A DNA stretch of 64,000 nucleotides from NCBI RefSeq assembly GCF_050948175.1, contig NW_027490180.1, forward strand, positions 806,001 to 870,000, given 5' to 3'. The notes under the pieces are model-generated. The model made no database searches. It was given only the letters and a program-made list of their open reading frames with translations, and was not told the origin of the DNA. Made by a program: the position numbers and the translations under genes. Source of the stretch: Xylocopa sonorina (lineage: Eukaryota > Arthropoda > Insecta > Hymenoptera > Apidae). Shown piece by piece: positions 62,773-64,000 of the stretch; the first letter of the stretch is position 1, and every line of letters starts with the position of its first letter.

Positions 62773-64000
62773 AAATGCGACACTTCCTCTCTAGGAAATT
62801 CAGTTCCCAATATATCTCTGTATCGAAGCTATAGAGTTCTAATTCTCCTTAAATCGCAATATCGCATCTCATTTCTATGTTTCGTGATAAGATATAATAT
62901 TCATTGCGAATGTGTTATGTACACCTCGCATTCACTTCAAAAGAATGTAAATGCGACTATTGCTTGCTAGGAAATAGCGTTTGCAGATGTCTACGTATCG
63001 TAGCAATAAAGTTCTAATGCTACTTAAATCGCGATATCGCATCTCATCTATATGTTTCGTGATAAGATATAATATTCATTGCGAAGTGTCATGTATACCT
63101 CGTATTCGATTCAAAAGAATGTAAGAGCGACACTTCCATGCTAGGAAATAGCGTTTGCAGATGTGTCCGCATCGAGGCCATAGAGTTCTAATGCTTCTTA
63201 CAACACGATATCGCATCTCTCTTCTATGTTTCATGATAAGATATAATATTCAGTGCGAAGTCTCATGTATACCTCGTATTCATTTCAAAAGAATGTAAGT
63301 GCGACACATACATGCTAGGAAATAGCGTTTGCAGATGTCTCCGCATCGAGGCCATAGAGTTCTAATGCATCTTAAAACGCGATATCGCATCTCTCTTCTA
63401 TGTTTCATGATAAGATATAATATTCATTGCGAAGTGTCATGTATACCTCATATTCTTTCCAAACGAATGTAAGTGCAACACTCCATTGCTAGGAAACAGC
63501 TTATTCAGATGTCTACGTATCGTAGCAATAGTGTTCTAATGCTACTTAAATCGCGATATCGCATCTCTTTTCTATCTTTCGTGATAAGATATAATATTCA
63601 TTGCGAAGTGTCATGTACACCTCGTATTCACTTAAAAGAATGTAAATGCGACACTTCCGTGCTAGGAAATAGCGTCTGCAGATGTCTACGCGTCGGGGCA
63701 ATAGAGTTCTAATGCTTCTTAAAACGCGAGATCTTATCTCACTTCTATGTTTCATGATAAGTTATAATATTCATTGCGAAGTGCCACGTATTCCTCGTAT
63801 TCACTCCAAACAAATGTAAATGCGGCACTTCCTTGCTAGGACATGGCATTTGCAGATGTCTACGTATCGCAGCAATAGTGTTCTAATGCTTCTCAAAACG
63901 CGATATCGCATCTCATCTATATGTTTCGTGATAAGATATAATATTCATTGCGAAGTGTCATGTATACCTCGTATTCACTTCAAAAGAATGAAAATGCGAC
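62773..64000 (-). repeat. 174-bp satellite array, reverse block 2
   Basis: Reverse-orientation monomers begin AAATGCGACACTTCC directly at the GC-rich element and run to the window end. The first monomer shares the unusual GTTCCCA and GTTCTAATTCT variants with the first monomer after copy 1 at 32613. The following ones have TGCGACTATTGCTTGC and CGCATCGAGGC, as at 38.7-42.2 kb. Confidence 0.96.

Noticed and set aside
1..64000. Telomeric TTAGG/TTAGGG arrays, tRNA or rRNA genes
   Set aside because: None seen by reading. A covariance-model search would be needed for a firm negative on tRNA.

Overview
This window is eukaryotic heterochromatin. About 86% of it (roughly 55 of 64 kb) is one tandem satellite with a 174-bp monomer. 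The monomers form higher-order repeats (HORs) and lie in blocks of alternating orientation. The rest is a 6-kb non-satellite island, one mariner transposon inserted in the satellite, and two copies of an unrecognised GC-rich element of about 0.7 kb. I see no prokaryotic genes, tRNA, rRNA, telomere repeat or CRISPR. The D,D34D-type mariner and the retroviral-type LTRs fit an arthropod genome, probably an insect and perhaps a hymenopteran. The species assignment is weak because mariner elements transfer between species. A centromeric or pericentromeric position is plausible but is inference.

Layout. 1-31935: forward satellite. Its left half (1 to about 16.8 kb) is built from 174-bp multiples with periods of 1218, 2438, 2612 and 6268 bp. 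Its right half has a 3306-bp 19-mer in two copies and a 1392-bp 8-mer in two and a half copies. 31936-32612: GC-rich element, copy 1. 32613-43390: satellite in reverse orientation, decaying towards the island, with a segmental duplication at 33.63-35.53 / 40.41-41.97 kb. 43391-43984: LTR copy 1 with an adjacent primer-binding-site-like TGGCGCCCAA. 44.1-44.34 kb: relic satellite in forward orientation, arranged as tandem units of about 58 bp. 44.34-47.55 kb: AT-rich low-copy DNA with one weak candidate gene of two exons (TM segment plus coiled coil). 47557-48315: LTR copy 2 with a TATA box and a (GA)n tract, followed by the same TGGCGCCCAA. 48.3-49.43 kb: AT-rich, nothing recognised. 49431-50095: strongly decayed forward satellite. 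50096-62025: forward satellite interrupted by the mariner at 56283-57515. 62026-62772: GC-rich element, copy 2. 62773-64000: reverse satellite.

How it fits together. Almost nothing here is conventionally coding. The strongest observation is architectural: both copies of the GC-rich element sit exactly where the satellite flips from forward to reverse. They share a diagnostic flanking reverse monomer, and copy 1 is bracketed by matching inverted monomer variants, so the whole junction looks like a large hairpin-capable unit that has been copied. The monomer carries three dyad-symmetric sites and a two-state site (GCGATATCGC versus GCGACATCTCG). Decayed copies at the island edge show that the monomer is an ancient trimer of a unit of about 60 bp.
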